Shown one piece after another: positions 9,948-20,174 of a stretch of 64,000 nucleotides of DNA. The DNA lies in assembly GCA_001936135.1 (NCBI GenBank), contig CP012816.1, positions 1,119,501-1,183,500 on the forward strand, given 5' to 3'. Every line of letters starts with the position of its first letter. Positions within the stretch are counted from its first letter, which is position 1. Origin of the DNA: Saccharomycopsis fibuligera x Saccharomycopsis cf. fibuligera (taxonomy: Eukaryota > Ascomycota > Saccharomycetes > Ascoideales > Saccharomycopsidaceae). Below the pieces are notes generated by a model. It was not told the DNA's origin, did not search any database, and saw only the letters and a list, made by a program, of their open reading frames with translations. Both the position numbers and the translations under genes were made by a program.

Positions 9948-10769
9948 TCAGTCCTTGAATGCTAACAACACATCAATAAAATCAAAGTAACCAATGTCTG
10001 CAGTGGCACCACCATCGGAACTTGGATATTTTTTGAATACTTCAGTGATTTTCATAATCCAAACCATTGATTCAATGAATGCATCGAACTTCATGATTGG
10101 TTGCTGATTAAATTGAGCGGTGGAAAACGTATAAAAGACATGATTGATTGAATCGAGAGGTAAATCGAATCCAAATGTCTTTAGAGCATTCGAAAATTCA
10201 GAATGATTGATTGATAAGCTCCCATCAGTATCACATTTTTCAAAGACCGTTCTCCATCTAGACAAGTAATTCCATATACTGCAAAAATCATCAAAATCCA
10301 CGGAATTAACATGATTCTTGTCAAATAATTTGATCATTGTTCTAGCGGTACTTCTCTTAAATTCACTTTGATCATAGTTTCTCAAAGCATGACACAATTC
10401 ATCTTCACTTAATCTGCCATCTTTATTGAAATCACAGCAATCAAAAAATTGCTTTAAACGATCTTTTTGAGATAACACTTTGCCAGTGGATCCGGAACCA
10501 GAGGCGGTGGACTGAGGCGATAGTTTGCCAAAACTTGATTCTGAACCAGAAGGAGAAGCAGAACCATTAGAACTGGCCAAAGAAGCACGTGGGTTTTGGA
10601 AAGGATATTGAGGTTGGTAAAAACCACTATTGCTGTTGGTACCAACAGCAACATTGTTTTTGCCCCCAGTGGATTGTGGAGATTGCACAAAAGACTTGTG
10701 TTTGGCCAATGCTTCTGCAGGGGTTTGGAAGATGAGTAAATCATCGCCATCGGTTTTGTAGCCGCTCAT
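9948..10769 (-). CDS. Penta-EF-hand protein (Pef1-like), intronless copy
   Basis: A 273-residue protein. An N-terminal Ser/Gly/Pro/Gln-rich tail (about residues 20-100) precedes calcium-binding EF-hand loops: DFNKDGRLSEDE (about 114-125), DKNHVNSVDFDDF (about 150-162) and DTDGSLSINHSEF (about 181-193). More degenerate loops follow. This layout is that of the penta-EF-hand family (ALG-2, sorcin, yeast Pef1), calcium sensors linked to polarised growth and membrane events. It opens with GDDLLIFQTPAEA and reads through without an intron. The second copy at 14247-15221 shares that segment, but there it is interrupted by an intron. The two are on the same strand 3.5 kb apart. Which one corresponds to S. 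cerevisiae PEF1 cannot be decided here. Confidence 0.85.
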   Translation of the reverse strand: MSGYKTDGDDLLIFQTPAEALAKHKSFVQSPQSTGGKNNVAVGTNSNSGFYQPQYPFQNPRASLASSNGSASPSGSESSFGKLSPQSTASGSGSTGKVLSQKDRLKQFFDCCDFNKDGRLSEDELCHALRNYDQSEFKRSTARTMIKLFDKNHVNSVDFDDFCSIWNYLSRWRTVFEKCDTDGSLSINHSEFSNALKTFGFDLPLDSINHVFYTFSTAQFNQQPIMKFDAFIESMVWIMKITEVFKKYPSSDGGATADIGYFDFIDVLLAFKD

Positions 10770-11711
10770 TTTTGAGAAGTTGAGTGATGAATGTGTTTTG
10801 TAGGGTATTTGTGAAAGGTTTAAAGGAACAAGAAACGATCGACTATAAATTTATAATAACGAGTGTGAAGATTGCTGGTGAGCTAGAGCAGTTCAAACGA
10901 GTGAATGTCAAGAGAAAGGAAATGAGGAGAAACAGTTTATAAATTTTTTTTTTTTTTTTTTTCCTGTCTGTCTGTCTGTCTGTTTTTCCTTTGGTTTATT
11001 TTTAAAGCGGAAGTCACAAAAGAAAGAAGCTAGAGTCGGGCTGCAGTACCTAACAACAGTAAACAGGAAAAGTATGTAAGCAAGCGTGTTTTGAGCTTAT
11101 GGGTGCTCTGTAGAATTGATAGCAATGATGCAATATGTTTGCAAAAAGGATAGAAAATATTCGGGAGCAGAAGTGAGATCGCAGGTGCTATATATAATGA
11201 AATTGATGAGGAAACTCTGTTGAGAGGGAGAGCCGGCATGCATGCCCATGCACCCGTTCCAAGGGACACAGAATAATGCGTCACAATGCAGGGCAGTACA
11301 CTCATAGTTAATTATAGTCAAAAGCGGGAATACTGATGAAACGCTGCTTCCACGGTATGTTCTGCTAGCTAGTGTGTACATGGAGGCATCCTGGTTGAGG
11401 ATATGGCTGATGTAATGGGAGTAGAAGGAGACATTCACGGGTTATACGATAAGGCATGTATGTATGAAAATCATGCAACGCTGTATATAGCTAGCTAGCT
11501 AACTAGTTGTAGTGGATGTTTGCCAGTTGGCTCAGTCGGAATAATAATTTTAAACGAGCCACGTTCCAGTGGGCGCACGAGGCAGTTAGTCGTTGACACT
11601 GACAATAAGCCCCTCAAGTGCCGCTACTCAGCTGAAAAGAAGGAAATGCTAGCATGTATAATATAGCATATGGCATAGCTACATGACGGTACGCTCATAA
11701 GCACTTTGAGC

Positions 11712-11753
<42 letters not shown>

Positions 11754-14246
11754 TTTGATCATATTCATCCATCAGCCCGCAAACTTACATACCATACAGA
11801 TCGAAGAGTAAGAGCCAGAATCAGAGAACACACTTATAGCTCTGTTATAACTTGCGACCTTCCATAGACTAAGCTAAATATTAATATCAATACAAAGCTT
11901 GCAAATCAGCTCCCTGCGCTGCTGTCTTGCACAGTTTCCAGTTGCCAGGCGCATTTCGGCATTCACGAGCGTTCTTGTCTAAGGCTTATTGGCTACAGTC
12001 GATACGAATATTGCGACAGATGCCGTTGTTGTGTCAGCGAATGTCGCACCTAGTGAAAAGTTCTACTGATTGTGAAATTAGTCATGACATGCTGTACAGC
12101 AAATGCACTAGAATTTTGAAGTATTGTTCAGTTAGCTAAAACCTTCAAGTACACATCAGTGTTTCCTTCGCTTCAGTCCCTTGGCTGTATACCTTCAGTC
12201 TGTTGATAATCAATACTACTGGTAAACGCTCTTTTCTGTCAGCGACTGTGCACCAGTCTCTCGTTATGCCACCACATGCACTCCATCGTAAATAGCACTG
12301 TTATGAGTATGCAGTCATGCGCATAGCACTGTACTGTATTAAATTATACCATAGTTCCGGATCAAACCTCACCGCATATATGTGTACATTGTAGGCTGCT
12401 CCTGAGTCGTGGGCTCCACAATTGGGCCCCACAATTGAGCTCCTTCATGAAGGACTACTTATTCCAGCACTAAAGTTAGTATAGGTGCTAGTTTTTACCC
12501 ATAGGTGAAGTAAAACAATAGGTTTTCCTTGGAAATTTGGGAGAAAGGAGTCAAAATAGTAAAAAGGTAAAACGCTGTTAGCTCCATAATTCTGTCAAGA
12601 GCTCATGTAGCAAAAATGAAAAACTTAATACTTCAAAGCCATTGTAATGGAGGTTTTAACAATTGCCATTGATGCAATCATTCTTTTCTTCCCTCGCATT
12701 TGCTATTTTTGTTTCATGCTTTATTTTCTTGTAGACCATTAAATCAAGTTTCAACTAGCAGTTTCAAAACCGAGATACTCAACACATAAGTCAGAGCTTA
12801 AAGGAAACTCAACTTTACCAGCATGCTTCAAATGTTTAACCGGATGCTTGCTTTGGTTTTTTGCAAATCGGTTAGGCAAAATCAAGAGTTTTTGTTTTTT
12901 TCCTTCAAACCTGACTGGTACAATAACTCTCGAATTATTGTCAACATATGAGCGATGCTTACCTTACTGTATAACCATACCGTGCATCAAAAATTGTGGT
13001 TTTCCCTTTCAATTGCGATTTTCTTTGTTTTGTTATTTGAGATTATTTTTTTTCTCACCGTTTTTCTAGTTTTCCAAAATCATGGTCTCTCCGTTATATG
13101 CGGCTATCTTAATTTTAATGCTGTTTGAAAAGTCATGGTCGTAATCCATCCATATTTGAATATTGCTAAAAGGCTAAAATATTTATGGGTACTTATCTCT
13201 TTCAAAAACAGTAATAATAGCATTGACAAAGCGTTGGGCAATCATAGGTTTGGAATATATAGATCTGCCATGCCGGAAGTAGGGCACATTTCACTAGGCC
13301 TTTCTAAACTGAAAAATTCTTATACCTTGTTTTCTGTCTAGAACGAAGACACTGTCCCGGTTACAAAAGCTTTACATTGATTGCTCCCCTGTAATTCAAG
13401 TACACTATTTTGCGCTATGTGTATGGTCATTATAATTTAGTTGAATGATAGACTTCACCTAAAGATATGCCTTTCTTTCATTCTGGTTAATGATTAACAC
13501 CATGCGTTTGTTTATACGTGCCGGGACATAGCTGTGTACAGTATGCTCCTCTTGGTATACTCTCTAGGATGGTATGCTAATGTGTATAATCTGGAATATA
13601 AATATCAATTTCATTGTTCTTGCTTTGTTACCTATTCTGTCTTGTTTTCTAATAAGGCTATTTGGTTTTGGATGATAGTTGAAAGAATGATGAGATAACT
13701 GCCTCCTAACAAATACCGACGCTATGTTTTCCTGAGATATAGAATATTCTGAGCTTACTAGTAGATGAAATCATTGAATGAAATGGTCACTTCTATTACA
13801 GAGGAACCAGCATTAAATATAACTTGAAAAGTACAAACAAGTAAAAAAAGAAAAAAAATAAAAAACAAAGGGAAATCCAAAAGATTAAAAAGCAAAATAT
13901 AGAAAAAAATAAGAAAAAAAATTGTTTATGAGATTAAGAATGAGAAGATCCAGGAGAATGACCAATGACAAAATGATGATGAGAATGAGACGGAAATGGA
14001 CGAAGTACGCCAACAATGGGGAAAAGGAAAACAAATCAAGCCAAAAGAAGGCAATATTGTAAGTAACAATAATAAAACAAAGATATATATGAATAAAGGT
14101 ATCTAGGTTGATCTATTGATCTACTAATGTAAGGATATAGGACTGCTCCAAGCTTTTACAGCACAACATTCAAAAAATCAAAAAATTGATGATATCAGCT
14201 GGAGGTGCACCTCTGTAACCAAAGCTTCAACTATGAACTACAGTAG
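10770..14246. other. 3.5 kb gene-free region between EF-hand paralogues
   Basis: Upstream region of the EF-hand gene at 9948. No frame longer than about 110 codons, and those present show no protein-like composition or family resemblance. It contains a poly-T run and a (CTGT)n run (10948-10984), a 39-T homopolymer (11714-11752), a TAGC palindromic repeat (about 11488-11507) and an A-rich block (about 13840-13925). I see no tRNA, LTR or degenerate copy of a known gene. It may be a long promoter, hold an unannotated RNA, or be a decayed locus. Confidence 0.45.
11714..11752 (+). repeat. 39-nt poly-T homopolymer
   Basis: An uninterrupted run of 39 T residues. This is much longer than other homopolymers in the window (typically 8-15), and its true length may vary or be mis-sequenced. 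It lies about 0.95 kb upstream of the EF-hand gene that starts at 10769. Confidence 0.9.
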
Positions 14247-15221
14247 TTAATCTCTGTGCCTCAAAATAACATCCAAAAACCCTGAGAAAGAAACAGTCGC
14301 AGTATTCCCATTATCATGTGATGGGAACTTTTTAAAATCTTCAGTAATCTGCATGATCCAAACCATTGACTCAACAAAACTATCCAACTTCATCACTGGG
14401 CCCTGGTTTGGAGTCAAGTATGAAAATCGGCTAAATATATGCTGCAAACAGTTGAGTTCAACGCTGAATCCTAATGCTTTCAACGCACTAGTGTACTCAT
14501 TAAAACTTATAGACAAACTTTTATCCACATCGAATCTTTCAAAGACGGTTCTCCATCTAGCCAAGTAGTCCCAAAGAGCCAAGAATTGTTCAAAATCCAA
14601 AGACCCAGTACGAGAGTTATCAAAAGATTTGATCATTTGTCTCACTGTACTTTTGTTGAATTCTGTGCCGTCGTAATTTCTCAACGCATGAACTAGCTCA
14701 TCTTGATTTAACCGCCCGGTATGGTCGAGATCACATCTATCGAAAAGAGGCCTAAGTTGGGTGACTATAGCATCTTTGTAAGTTCTTCTATTTGGATTGT
14801 TACCACTTTGTTGTTGTTGGCCAGTGCTTGTTGGGGTGAACGTACCGCCAGTGGTGTTTGGACTAGCAAAAGACTCGATTTCATGTCTTTGCAAGCCGCC
14901 AGTGCTGCTGCTATTTGGACCAGCTAATGCGTTGTAGGAAGATGTTCTGGAATGGTTTAAGTTGCCGGTGGTGGCTGGAGAAAGATCGTTTGGCGGGGTA
15001 CCACCGTTACCAGTGGCGTTTAGACTGAGGGTGCTTTTTCTTTTATCGCCAAAGGCTTGAGCAGGAGTCTGGAAGACCTGGACAGAGAGTTAGTATGGGG
15101 ATCATAAAGGGATCATAAGCGGTAGATGGGAATGCTAAGAAAAGTATATAAGAATTGCACATACAAGCAAGTCGTCGCCCTGGATCTTGACTGGTTGTTT
15201 TTGCAGTTTGCTGTTGGTCAT
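14247..15221 (-). CDS. Penta-EF-hand protein (Pef1-like), spliced copy
   Basis: Two exons: 15165-15221 (19 codons from the ATG) and 14247-15077 (276 codons plus stop), total 295 residues. The 87-nt intron 15078-15164 has donor GTATGT, a TACTAAC branch site at 15089-15095 and acceptor CAG. Splicing joins GDDLL to VFQTPAQA, matching GDDLLIFQTPAEA of the paralogue at 9948, which supports both the exon and the homology. A Thr/Gly/Asn/Gln-rich linker follows. EF-hand loops include DLDHTGRLNQDEL, DNSRTGSLDFEQF and DVDKSLSISFNEY. The two proteins align along the whole C-terminal calcium-binding half, including the final FLDVIL/FIDVLL motif. Likely a tandem duplicate, diverged in the tail. Confidence 0.88.
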
Positions 15222-15795
15222 TATATCTAGAGATGTGAACAAAGATACAAGAAGATCAAGTCAAAAGGAAGAGGAACGTGGATCTGGGAAAAGAACGAAA
15301 TGTGATTTAAGAAGAGAAGAAGAAGAGGGGGAGGAGGAGGAGGAGTATGAGGAAGAGGAAGAAGAAGAAGCGTGTGCTGTAACTAACTGGATGAATGAAC
15401 GGAGAAAAAGAAACACGATCGGAGCTAGATCTATGGATTAGTGAACGGGTGCGGAGGGTGGTAAGTATCAGCCAGAGATGAAAGCACAGGAACCAGAGAG
15501 AAACACGAATGAGAGATAAAGAGAAAGAGAAAGAGAAGCAGAACGTTAAGAGGAAAAGAGCAGCTAGACTACTATTATATCGGTATTGCAGTTGGTAATT
15601 GTTTCCACTAACAATGTACGTTTTATTCTCTAGAGGTCTTTCACACTGCTGCTGCACTGCGCTACGCCATCCGGCGAAATACTAATCACGTGATTACAAC
15701 AGTTTCTATTAATAGCAACCACACGCTATATTCTAGCGAACTAACTGCTACGCTTAACATCAAAACAGTAAACAACATTCGATTGACATCTGTAA
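15222..15795. other. Promoter of spliced EF-hand gene, polypurine tract
   Basis: From about 15235 to 15385 and again about 15480-15560 the + strand is almost pure purine (GAAGAAGA, GGAGGAGG, GAGAAAGA words). The coding strand of the EF-hand gene therefore carries a long C/T-rich leader and promoter. The purine-strand frame of about 84 codons encodes only Glu/Arg/Lys runs and I do not regard it as a gene. Confidence 0.55.
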
Positions 15796-16542
15796 TTACG
15801 TCTTTCTCTTCTTGCTCTGCTCCTCCTCCTCATCGTCTTGCTCATTCTTCAACTTCTGCAAGTTCTTGTGCACGCTCTGTTTCACAAAGTCCCTCAACTT
15901 CTCCTCCGAGAACTCGCCGCCATTCACAATCTCCTCCAACTTCTTGCTTTGAGCTTCGTCAATCTCTCCACTGAGCTTATTAGCATCTTCCAAAGTAAAC
16001 TTGATCTTCTTCTTGTCCTCATCCGACAACCCCAGCAAAAGGTCACCGAGACCTCCATTCCTCGTCTTTTCGCTGCTATTTGTGCGATTGTTATCATTGT
16101 TGCTTTGTTGTTGTTCTGTCTGACTGGCTTTAGTTTGCTGACTGTCAAAGGTCTTCCCGCTAGGATCGTGACTCAAACTTTTCAAATACTCGGCAATGTC
16201 CACATATTCTCCGTCTTCTTCTAACGCCACGGCGGCAGTTTTCCCCTCGCCGTTCACTTTGCGCCAGTCCGCCTTAAACTCTTCCACCAAAAGACGCGCC
16301 ACTGACAATTCTTCGCAATGATGAAGCGGCGTGTCACCATCGTTATCTTGGATGTTGACGTCTCCACCGTAGTTGTTGATCAAGAGACGGAGAAGTTCAA
16401 CGTTGCCATACGATGCAGCCGCATGGATGGCAGTGTACCCGTTTGGATCTTTGGAGTTGGCGGTGTATTGGCCATTGTTGAGGTATTGCTGTACCTGGTT
16501 GATGTCATTATCGGCAGCAGCCACCCATATGTTAGCTACCAT
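15796..16542 (-). CDS. Ankyrin-repeat protein (YCR051W-like)
   Basis: A 248-residue protein. It begins MVANIWVAAADNDINQV and contains about three ankyrin repeats in residues 4-105, with classical signatures GYTAIHAAASYGNVELLRLL and DGDTPLHHCEELSVARLLV. The C-terminal 140 residues are charged, Gln/Asn/Lys/Glu-rich and end in a basic KKRKT that could act as a nuclear signal. The layout (ankyrins at the very N-terminus with the GDVNIQDNDGDTPLHHCE core) matches the conserved but poorly characterised fungal family that includes S. cerevisiae YCR051W. The molecular role is unknown. It is divergent from ATP23 with a 0.43 kb shared promoter region. Confidence 0.8.
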   Translation of the reverse strand: MVANIWVAAADNDINQVQQYLNNGQYTANSKDPNGYTAIHAAASYGNVELLRLLINNYGGDVNIQDNDGDTPLHHCEELSVARLLVEEFKADWRKVNGEGKTAAVALEEDGEYVDIAEYLKSLSHDPSGKTFDSQQTKASQTEQQQSNNDNNRTNSSEKTRNGGLGDLLLGLSDEDKKKIKFTLEDANKLSGEIDEAQSKKLEEIVNGGEFSEEKLRDFVKQSVHKNLQKLKNEQDDEEEEQSKKRKT

Positions 16543-16971
16543 CTTGATTGCGTATGAAGAGTTGTTATGTTAGAAAGGATGCGGTGACTATAGCTAGTTG
16601 CCTGATTGTGCTACTCTAGATCATCAATAATCTCTCTTCTGGACAGTAACGATGATGATGATGGAAAAGTAAAATTTTTTTTCCTGCATATATACGTGAT
16701 TCGCACTGATATATGCATCGTATAACAGGATTTCAAGTCTTACCCGGCCTAACTCCAATTTTTTTCACATTTCAACATTAGACATTCACTCTCACTCAGT
16801 GAGGACGGTGTGATAATGGTGATGAAGGTGAATGTGACACAGGTTGTAATGATATATCGGTATACCCAGCCAAATCAAAACTGAAACACTTTATCGTTCT
16901 GAATCCTAAATTTGACTCTTTCAACAGAAAATCCCACGACAAGCAACTCAAATTGCTCAAATACAAATACA
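16543..16971. other. Divergent promoter, ankyrin gene / ATP23
   Basis: A 0.43 kb gap between two divergent start codons. There is no gene and no clear regulatory motif that I can name. Confidence 0.5.
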
Positions 16972-17688
16972 ATGCCTAAAGAAGTGCCCGTTCCCCCACC
17001 ATCCCAGAAGCCAACTGCTCCAGACAACATCAACGACATCAAAGGCTTCGAATGGTGGCGCCGCACACTACAGTACAAAACAGGACTCGGCCTTACACCA
17101 GAAGAGTCCCAACGCTACGAAAAAGATCTCGCGTTCAAGAAAAATGAGAAAGACTGTCTTAAATGCAACGAGTACCGCGACTGGATGCTCCAATACTCTC
17201 CTACCATTCGCTTCATGCTTGACGAGATCAAAAAAGTGGATCCGCATAAAACCGTGGGACGTCATAACATCATTTGCGATTTTTGTGAAGAATGGAAAGG
17301 CGGTGGATTTCACCCAGAATTGGGGGTTCTTGTGTGCCAGAATCGTGTGCTTGACAAGTACCATTTGGAAGACACCGTTTCGCACGAATTGGTCCATGTT
17401 TATGATAACGCCAAATTCAAAGTAGACTGGCTCAACTTAAAACATCATGCATGTTCAGAAATCAGGGCTAGCTCATTGTCGGGAGAATGTCGAATCAGCA
17501 ATCAGTTTTGGCGTGGAGCCATGGAAAATTTCAAAAAGGGCCATCAGGACTGTGTTAAGAGAAGAGCTATTATTTCCGTGAGTAATCATCCGCTTTGCGA
17601 GAGTAAGCATCAGGCCAAGGAGTTAGTTAACGAAGTGTGGGATTCGTGTTTCAATGATACTAGGCCATTTGAAAGAATTTATAGATGA
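16972..17688 (+). CDS. ATP23: Mitochondrial inner membrane protease Atp23
   Basis: A 238-residue metalloprotease of the intermembrane space that processes the Atp6 precursor and assists assembly of the ATP synthase Fo sector. The catalytic zinc motif HELVH sits near residue 140 (VSHELVHVYD). It is preceded by WWRRTLQYKTGLGLTPEE and many Cys (CLKC, CDFC, CQNR), typical of this Cys-rich Mia40-dependent family. The start is the ATG at 16972; the frame is open a further 20 codons upstream but contains only a TTG there. The C-terminus FNDTRPFERIYR is the family ending. It is convergent with the next gene. Confidence 0.95.
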   Translation: MPKEVPVPPPSQKPTAPDNINDIKGFEWWRRTLQYKTGLGLTPEESQRYEKDLAFKKNEKDCLKCNEYRDWMLQYSPTIRFMLDEIKKVDPHKTVGRHNIICDFCEEWKGGGFHPELGVLVCQNRVLDKYHLEDTVSHELVHVYDNAKFKVDWLNLKHHACSEIRASSLSGECRISNQFWRGAMENFKKGHQDCVKRRAIISVSNHPLCESKHQAKELVNEVWDSCFNDTRPFERIYR

Positions 17689-18161
17689 TGGGAAATCACG
17701 CTTTCAAAACCACGCTATTTCGTAATTAGGGGTTATATTCATAAGTATCATAGATGATGGTCTGTACATATATATAAATTTAATATTTTGTAAATGATCC
17801 GGTACGTGTACGTAGCTGAAATTTGTAATAACGTTGTTGGTTATAAACCGTACTTAACTAAATTGGCTCAATCGGCTGGTTGATACACAAAAATAGGTCA
17901 ACTATACTTTACACTACTGCGAATAAACAATAGATGTAGTCAATCGCTTTTTCGTTATAGTAGTTAACACCAAGTACTGAAAATACAAAATTGAAAATTA
18001 GTTCAAAAACATCATAGTGCGGTCTTTGCATCTATCACTCGTAGTGTAAAACCTCATAAATACAATATCTTAAAATTGTCTTTTAAAATTTTCCTGTGAG
18101 TTGAAATCGCCAACTCCAGAGTCTGTTGAATTGAAAACATACAAATCTCAATAATCAATAG
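17689..18161. other. Convergent 3' region
   Basis: 0.47 kb between two converging stop codons. AT-rich; nothing further seen. Confidence 0.6.
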
Positions 18162-19154
18162 TCAACTATCAAAATCCAATCCATAAGCCCGTAATTTCAC
18201 ACTATCCAAATTCCCAGACTCTGTAATAATGTTGGATTTCAAAAGTTGCCTAATTAAAGGATGCACGATTGTAACCGCATCTCCACCACTGCTACTACCT
18301 TCACCATCTTTCGTTTCACTCATAATAGCAGTAACGCCACCACCCAGCAATTCAGAAGTCCTCACAAATCCTTCATTTTCATTAGTCATCATTCCGTTCA
18401 ATAGATTTTGTACAATGTTTAGATTGATTTGATTTTCATGCTTTAGCAATAATTCTTTGTCTTCGTCTTCACTATTGTCATTTCTCTGATGTCTATGCTG
18501 TGATTGATTCTTTTCTTGAAAGTTTTTGCGAGAAAGAATCGCTAATAATTCTTTAAGTTGCTTCATAAGTTTTTTCTCTCGTTTAGCCTCATTCTGAGAT
18601 TTTTGCTGTAGTTGGGATAATTGTCTTTCCAAATGCAAAGTTATTGCTTCATTGCTGTTATATTCATCATTATCATCATTAGCTTCATTTTCACCTTTAC
18701 TAACATCTTTTGCAAGCTTCTCAATTTTCACATCCAACAACCTAGAAAGCCCACCTAACTGGCCCTGTAAAACTTCTTGCAATTCGGCATCTTTTCGCAT
18801 CGCTTCATTTTGTCCATTTTGTAACTTTGTCATCATTGTCATACTTGAATATTGCGCTTTTGATTCACTTATCGCAATACTTGACGCAATGGTGTCTTGC
18901 TCATTGGGCGTAAATGCAATAGTTGATGCTGCTTCATGAAGTCCAATGGCTCGTTGTTTAAGCTTGAGGATGTCTTGCTTCAATTTTAGTTCTGCTTTAG
19001 AATTGGGATTATCCTGGTAAAGTTTTTGGTTTATTTCGGCGAGTACATCTTCAAGGTTTGCTATCTGATCGTTAGTAATTGATAGTAGTTTCTTTTTTGT
19101 GTTAATGTCATTTATGAGGTTGGTAATTGACACTGATGATGATAGTTCTGTCAT
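18162..19154 (-). CDS. Coiled-coil protein, possible CENP-K/Mcm22-like kinetochore subunit
   Basis: 330 residues from the first ATG at 19154. The frame continues open upstream without an ATG to about 19280, so a 5' exon cannot be excluded. The protein is almost entirely predicted helical or coiled coil (heptads of Leu/Ile through residues 10-240), with Asn/Glu/Ser-rich linkers. The last ~35 residues (VHPLIRQLLKSNIITESGNLDSVKLRAYGLDF) recall the C-terminal signature of CENP-K/Sim4/Mcm22 proteins: hydrophobic-Pro-Leu-Ile-x2-Leu-Leu-Lys/Arg-Ser, then a Lys/Arg-Leu end. This is my inference from pattern alone. It could equally be another unnamed coiled-coil protein. Confidence 0.4.
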   Translation of the reverse strand: MTELSSSVSITNLINDINTKKKLLSITNDQIANLEDVLAEINQKLYQDNPNSKAELKLKQDILKLKQRAIGLHEAASTIAFTPNEQDTIASSIAISESKAQYSSMTMMTKLQNGQNEAMRKDAELQEVLQGQLGGLSRLLDVKIEKLAKDVSKGENEANDDNDEYNSNEAITLHLERQLSQLQQKSQNEAKREKKLMKQLKELLAILSRKNFQEKNQSQHRHQRNDNSEDEDKELLLKHENQINLNIVQNLLNGMMTNENEGFVRTSELLGGGVTAIMSETKDGEGSSSGGDAVTIVHPLIRQLLKSNIITESGNLDSVKLRAYGLDFDS

Positions 19155-19234
19155 GGCGTCTTGGGAACGTGTATCTGGAAGATTTTGCACTCTATAGTGA
19201 TGATAAGTCCGTATCCTATAGTTATAGAAACTCC

Positions 19235-19465
19235 TTAGAAATAGATAACTATGAACAGATAATTTTGAATATTGCTGTTTCTTTTAACCGGTTTTTGCGT
19301 GCTTTGATCTTGTAATGTATCACTCCCAAAGTTTGCTGGTGTGTATTTGGCCAAGAGTAGATCTCGCGTTGTTTTTGTTTTTGCTTTGTTTTGGTTTCTA
19401 TTTTTCCTAAACTTCCGCATCAATCTCCGCGCATCTTCAACCTCGATCGGACATTGATTACGCAT
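19235..19465 (-). CDS. Small basic ORF overlapping the upstream gene's stop (uncertain)
   Basis: A 76-codon frame with an ATG at 19465, inside the last codons of the upstream gene (stop at 19458-19460, so an 8-base overlap). The first 45 residues are Arg/Lys/Asn-rich (RRLMRKFRKNRNQNKAKTK) and look protein-like. The last 15 are hydrophobic and probably read-through into non-coding sequence. It may be a 5' exon of the coiled-coil gene at 18162, whose frame opens in the same interval. I could not find a canonical GTATGT or GTAAGT donor joining them. Otherwise it may be spurious. Confidence 0.25.
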   Translation of the reverse strand: MRNQCPIEVEDARRLMRKFRKNRNQNKAKTKTTRDLLLAKYTPANFGSDTLQDQSTQKPVKRNSNIQNYLFIVIYF

Positions 19466-20174
19466 TCAATTCGTCAGCTTTACCCATTAATATCATGAAA
19501 TCAAAAAACCCAATTGCCGGCTTTACTTCTTCAGACCCATTAGCAATCATATCAATAATCAATCCATCGTTTATCTTATCATCAAGTTTTAGCCCCTTGA
19601 TTACTGCTTTGAGTTGAGGAAATGTGATTTCTTGATCGTAAATGTTGCCAGTACTGTTAATGTTATCGCTACTACTACCTTCACCAAATTGTTCCCCCGA
19701 GCTGTCGCCATTTACAGCTGTAGTTGCATTTGCTTTGTTCTCTTTCTGTAGTGCCCTTTGAGAAAACTGAACAAAAACTTTCCAAAACTGCTCAACGTAT
19801 TCATAATTATCTCGAAGTATAATAAACTTATAACTTAAGAATAACAATTTATCAAAATCCACAATTCCTTCTTCTTCGAGCCCTCCAACTAGCAAATCAT
19901 CAAACTTTTCCGCTTGATTATCACCTTTAGCCCTGCCATTATTACTACTATCATTTGCAACTGCATGCAGCTTATATTTATCAATAATGGTCTCTTGCAC
20001 TCCAAGAGTCAACAAAAAGTCACGAACTTCACTACTCATCATATCTTTCTCATCATATCCTAGCTCAAAATAATGGGTTAGGATCTCATCTTCAATGGCA
20101 CTGGGTATGAGATCTTTACTCTCGTTGGTGTATTCTTGCATGAAGATGTTTTTGTTTTGTCTTCGTTTGCTCAT
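19458..20174 (-). CDS. RAD33: Centrin-like nucleotide-excision-repair protein Rad33 (probable)
   Basis: A 238-residue acidic protein with degenerate EF-hand-like helices and no intact calcium loop. The segment PSAIEDEILTHYFELGYDEKDMM near residues 25-47, the central FDKLLFLSYKFIILRDNYEYVEQFW, and the C-terminal ITFPQLKAVIKGL...GFFDFMILMGKADE have the arrangement of Rad33. That centrin-related partner of Rad4-Rad23 is involved in nucleotide excision repair. It is longer than the S. cerevisiae protein because of an Asn/Ser/Gly insert (about residues 145-180). The call is by pattern; another centrin-fold protein is possible. Confidence 0.5.
   Translation of the reverse strand: MSKRRQNKNIFMQEYTNESKDLIPSAIEDEILTHYFELGYDEKDMMSSEVRDFLLTLGVQETIIDKYKLHAVANDSSNNGRAKGDNQAEKFDDLLVGGLEEEGIVDFDKLLFLSYKFIILRDNYEYVEQFWKVFVQFSQRALQKENKANATTAVNGDSSGEQFGEGSSSDNINSTGNIYDQEITFPQLKAVIKGLKLDDKINDGLIIDMIANGSEEVKPAIGFFDFMILMGKADELNA

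Noticed and set aside
15187-15441. 84-codon Glu/Arg-rich + strand frame
   Set aside because: Arises from the polypurine tract and overlaps the first exon of the spliced EF-hand gene on the other strand.
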